From the NCBI GenBank assembly GCA_004335635.1, contig QAXH01004799.1, positions 61,581 to 125,580 of the forward strand: DNA of 64,000 nucleotides. Direction: 5' to 3'. The notes under the pieces were generated by a model that ran no database searches, had not been told where the DNA came from, and saw only the letters and a list, made by a program, of their open reading frames with translations. The position numbers and the translations under genes are program-made. This document shows positions 61,001 to 64,000 of the stretch, one piece after another; position 1 is the first letter of the stretch; every line of letters starts with the position of its first letter. This stretch comes from Chloromonas sp. AAM2 (taxonomy: Eukaryota; Chlorophyta; Chlorophyceae; Chlamydomonadales; Chlamydomonadaceae).

Positions 61001-63703
61001 ACGCCATACCCTAGCCCCGCATGTGTGCTCAGGATCCAAGGCAGCGGCAGCAGCACTGACGCCATACCCTAGCCGCGCATGTGTGCTCAGGATCCGAGGC
61101 ATCTGCAGGTGGGTGGCTGTGAGCAGGTGGCGAAGCCGGCTGATTGCCAGACTGTGACTGTGACTGTGTGGCAAATTTGTTGGAAATTTCTTTTCCCAGC
61201 ATGTGTCGTGTGCTGACAACATTGACAAAGATTGCCTCCAACTCCTCAGGCACCACACACCTACACAATTGCCAACACTCACCTGTGTTCGCTTGTGAGC
61301 ATGAGCTCGTGGAAAACGGTTTCCAGTGAGTATGCGTTGTAGTGCACGAACTCGGCCTCATCGCGGTCGTTGAACAGCCTGGAAGCGCATGGCATAGTGC
61401 ACAGCAAAGCGTACACACAATAGTGCACAAGCTCGTACAAGACACTACACAAGACACTATACAAGACCCCCTTACAGAGGCTGTCATGAATTATGTAGTG
61501 TGTGGGGCCACGAGCGCAGTCTGGGACTCAGTGCTTTACAGCTCTACCTATCGCTACAGCCACCACAGAACAGGCGGACAGCCAGGGTAGCAGCTCTGTT
61601 CCAACAAGTCACAAGCCAGCAGTTTACATTCGGTTAGGTGGTTGGCAATGCACAATTGGTTGAAATCGTTACCACTTACCTGTAGACGCAGGCTCCGCCT
61701 TCCAGCCTGTGTTGCAACATCATGGAGTTGTACTTGGGTGGCAGCTCGTACCTGCACATGCAGGTGAAGGTGCGGGTATGCGGTGGAGTGCCGCATGGGC
61801 GGTCATGTGACAGAGATTGCATGTGACAAACACCTGCTGCAGTCCACCAGCACGCAGTCAGCAGAGGCCATCCACACACGGTCCGGGCACAGTATGTGGC
61901 TGGCATAACAGGCACAACCTCTTCTCCCAGTTGCATACCCGATGAGACATGCAAACGGTATCCACACACAGTCCGAGGAAAACTGTGCGACCCCAGCCCA
62001 ATGACTCGCATATGAATCTTTTGCTGCTCCATTTCCTGACTTGCTGATCCGGTTCCACGCCCTGTGGCCACCGCACAGGCAACCAACCCCTGTGCGGCCC
62101 CCTCATCATACAGCCTTTGCCTCAGCGGCGGCTTCCCTGACGTGAACACACATAGACAGTGCCTTCTCGAAGCATCGCTAACTGAGCCATGCCCAAACTC
62201 ACACATAAACAAAGGGTCGTTTCCTGTATGGGCGTGCGGGCGGGTCCGCTGCTGCTGGCACATGCATCACCACCCGCTTGAGATTGGCAGCCAGCTCCTG
62301 GAAGCCGTCTGCACAGCCGCACGCAGTCAAACACGAAGTTTCAAATACATAGGTAATATATCGTTCAAAATCTGCAGGTGAACCATGCAATCGATGTGCA
62401 ATAGACTGAGATTGGCAGGCAGGTACTGGGAGTCATTCACACTCAGGCATAGCGCCCAATGATGATCTATGGTTTGCAAGAGGGCAACCAGGATGCAGGA
62501 GCAACAATGTTGAAAGTCAAGTGGTTTTGGCGGTTACTAACACGTTTCTACTGATACCTTGGGGTGGGTAGGGAAGTCCCTTCTTGAGCCGCGAGCAGTC
62601 GTGGCCGTACCATCCCTCATTGCACCTGCAGAACCCCAGTTGGCACTCGCCATGGCCTGTGCACTGGTTGATGCAGAACTGCACGAGCAGGAGCACCATC
62701 AGCAATGCCAAGTTAGTCAGCACCCCAGGCACCTGGTCCATATTTCGTGTGACAGGGTGCTGCACTTGCTGCAGGTTCATAACGGCAAGATCAAGGTTCG
62801 TCACAGTTGGTTGCAATGAGAGCCGGCTCGTCCCTTGGTACCGCCTTGCATTTTTCCGCATAGCGGAATTTCAAGTGAGTTGTGGCGTGAATTATCTTTC
62901 AAATTTCCGGGTGTGTTATCACCCAAGTCTGATGCACGTTGCTACGTGTGAACGCATCCCAGCCTTTCAGGAGTGTGTCTAGCTGACAGCAGGGCCTGCC
63001 AGCACCCCGGCACCTGCACATAGCCACTGCAAATGATGATGCAACGAGTGTATGACGAAGTTAGTACGGCCTCACCTGTGTGACGAACTTGTCACAGTTG
63101 GGCCCCTTCCAGCCGTCCAGCGTACAGCCGCAGCGCTGAATCGGATTGTCGGAGTTGCAGAAACCGTCAGGCCCCAACACCCCTTCGTGTGAGTACATGG
63201 GCCAGGCCCACGGAATCTTCTCGCCCGACGCGGTCTGCGGCACGTCAGGCAGAACGGCTGGAAACGGCAGGGACCGACGGTCGTGACGGTCTTCAGCGAG
63301 GTTGCTTCCCAAAACTGTGAGCGAACAGAACCTGTGTCAAGATGTGTGAGAACGATGTCCAAGATGGAAAACTTGAGTGCCTGGCTCACGTTTCAGGGCA
63401 CGATTCACATATCTGATTCACTGTGCAGGAAGAGGACTTTGACAGATAAAAGGTGGATTTCCAACTGATATAACACTTATGAAACGTGCGTTGATAATAG
63501 AAATGACAGCAGTTATAGCATTTATTGATTTCATAATCATAATAATCGAAAAGACCAGCCACCCACCGTGTTTGGATTGCACCAGTACATCGGCCTGCCC
63601 GCTTGCAGAGGTTTGGTGCCCGGGTCTGCATTAACGGCCTCGATGCGACCGTACTTGGTCTCCGGGGGGCAGAAGCACATGCCGATGTCGTCATCACACA
63701 CGC
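55016..63703 (-). CDS. EGF-like plus exostosin-family glycosyltransferase (GT47), 5' partial
   Basis: Type of enzyme that builds cell-wall or extracellular glycans in the secretory pathway. Minus-strand exons: 63703-63563, 63314-63076, 62678-62558, 62308-62203, 61751-61680, 61378-61283, 60788-60664, 60423-60273, 59824-59744, 59320-59239, 58963-58839, 58635-58493, 57354-57234, 56658-56557, 55384-55339, 55168-55016. They close in phase to about 634 residues with a TGA stop; the start lies beyond the window. The N-terminal part is Cys-rich, with EGF-like units (CINQCTGHGECQLGFC, RCNEGWYGHDCS; also CGCTLDGWKGPNCD). The exostosin domain follows: FVYVYELPPKYN, RTYDPEEADYFYMPLYVSC, IWVVTHDEAPCYMHNELW, HLVVPVFKQP, ILAFFRGDMG, SKFCLVIPGGDGWSARYEDS, THGCVPVIIMDD, YTRFAIRLPEKDLDKL. 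The C-terminal end DDAFSTTIQWLYSRIPEM suits the family. EGF-exostosin proteins of this kind are common in Chlamydomonas and its relatives. Its acceptor substrate cannot be told from sequence. Confidence 0.93.
57428..57455 (-). other. Decoy duplicate of a GT47 exon start
   Basis: On the minus strand CCGCAGGTGACGGTTGGTTCG repeats the acceptor and first codons of exon 57354-57234 (ACGCAGGCGACGGTTGGTCTG), about 85 bases upstream. Used as an exon it would read GDGWFAYTI and stop. Confidence 0.65.
57720..57745. mobile_element. Single-arm copy of the GCCAGTTCTGGGACA repeat
   Basis: TTGCCAGTTCTGGGACAATT in a GT47 intron, next to a 13-base A run, matching the arms of the inverted repeat at 40583-40680. 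Confidence 0.5.
59345..59402. repeat. 12-bp tandem repeat CATGGACGTCA
   Basis: About four copies of ACATGGACGTC preceded by related CACGTGGCAGTC units, in a GT47 intron 25 bases from an exon boundary. Confidence 0.85.
60929..61102. repeat. 58-bp tandem repeat, three copies
   Basis: Unit beginning CGGCAGCAGCACTGACGCC and containing GTGTGCTCAGGATCC, in the GT47 intron between the exons at 60664-60788 and 61283-61378. The period is exactly 58 between copies. Confidence 0.95.
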
Positions 63704-64000
63704 CTACACCACATGACACACACATACACTTGTGCTCGGTGCATGTGTGGCCCCCTGGTGAAATCACTATGCAATACATTGTATACTGTGTATATTGTAT
63801 ACAGTATCTTGTGTATACGCATAACGTTTCGGAATCGCTATCATCCACTGCTTGTGCAGAGGTAACAATCACAACGCAGGAATTATAGCGTCAATGAGTC
63901 CTTGAACATGTAAGAGTCCATTCAAGGTGCATGTAAGCACCCGGTGGCCATGTAAGCACACTGGTGGTGCAGAAGTAAACATGCCGGGCGATCTGGAAGC
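63704..64000. other. Probable 5' intron sequence of the GT47 gene
   Basis: Upstream (minus strand) of the acceptor at 63704, with no recognisable exon, so the preceding exon should lie beyond the window. Confidence 0.5.

Overview
This window is nuclear DNA from a flagellated green alga, most likely a chlamydomonadalean chlorophyte. The genes are broken into many short exons (35 in the first gene alone) separated by repeat-rich introns. Two genes encode axonemal proteins (DRC7 and NME7), and one encodes a protein with a chloroplast transit peptide. The candidate polyadenylation signals are TGTAA, as used in volvocine algae. All gene models below were assembled by hand by joining exons at splice sites and checking that the reading phase closes across each intron. 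No homology search was run.

Layout. (1) 1-17567, +: DRC7 of the flagellar nexin-dynein regulatory complex (5' end outside the window), with LRR, Kelch and transglutaminase-like regions and coiled-coil-like segments. (2) 19129-21043, +: a Tim17/22/23 (PRAT) family protein, probably complex I B14.7/NDUFA11. (3) 22005-27564, -: an all-LRR protein containing a 42-bp minisatellite and an assembly gap. (4) 27767-30652, -: NME7 (DM10 plus two NDK domains). (5) 31052-40065, +: eIF2B delta, divergent from NME7. (6) 42337-44023, +: a chloroplast-targeted protein with one membrane span, possibly PETO-like. (7) 45533-47175, -: a single-span protein whose C-terminal half resembles the luminal domain of LAP1/LULL1 (torsin activators). 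(8) 48764-49461, -: a small membrane protein with an acidic and then basic tail. (9) 49826-54215, +: PIG-M, GPI mannosyltransferase 1, divergent from gene 8. (10) 55016-63703 and beyond, -: an EGF-like plus exostosin (GT47) glycosyltransferase whose 5' end is outside the window.

The genes do not form one pathway. Two are flagellar (DRC7, and NME7 as a ciliary microtubule inner protein). Two act in the secretory pathway (PIG-M and GT47), and the LAP1-like protein would sit in the nuclear envelope or ER. The rest are housekeeping or organellar.

The most notable observations are the LAP1/LULL1-like protein with a conserved candidate arginine finger; a recurring pattern in which short pieces spanning exon-intron junctions are duplicated nearby as decoy exon ends (in at least four genes); three GC-AG introns; and several dispersed short repeats in introns and intergenic DNA. 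I saw no tRNA, rRNA or CRISPR, and no complete transposon.
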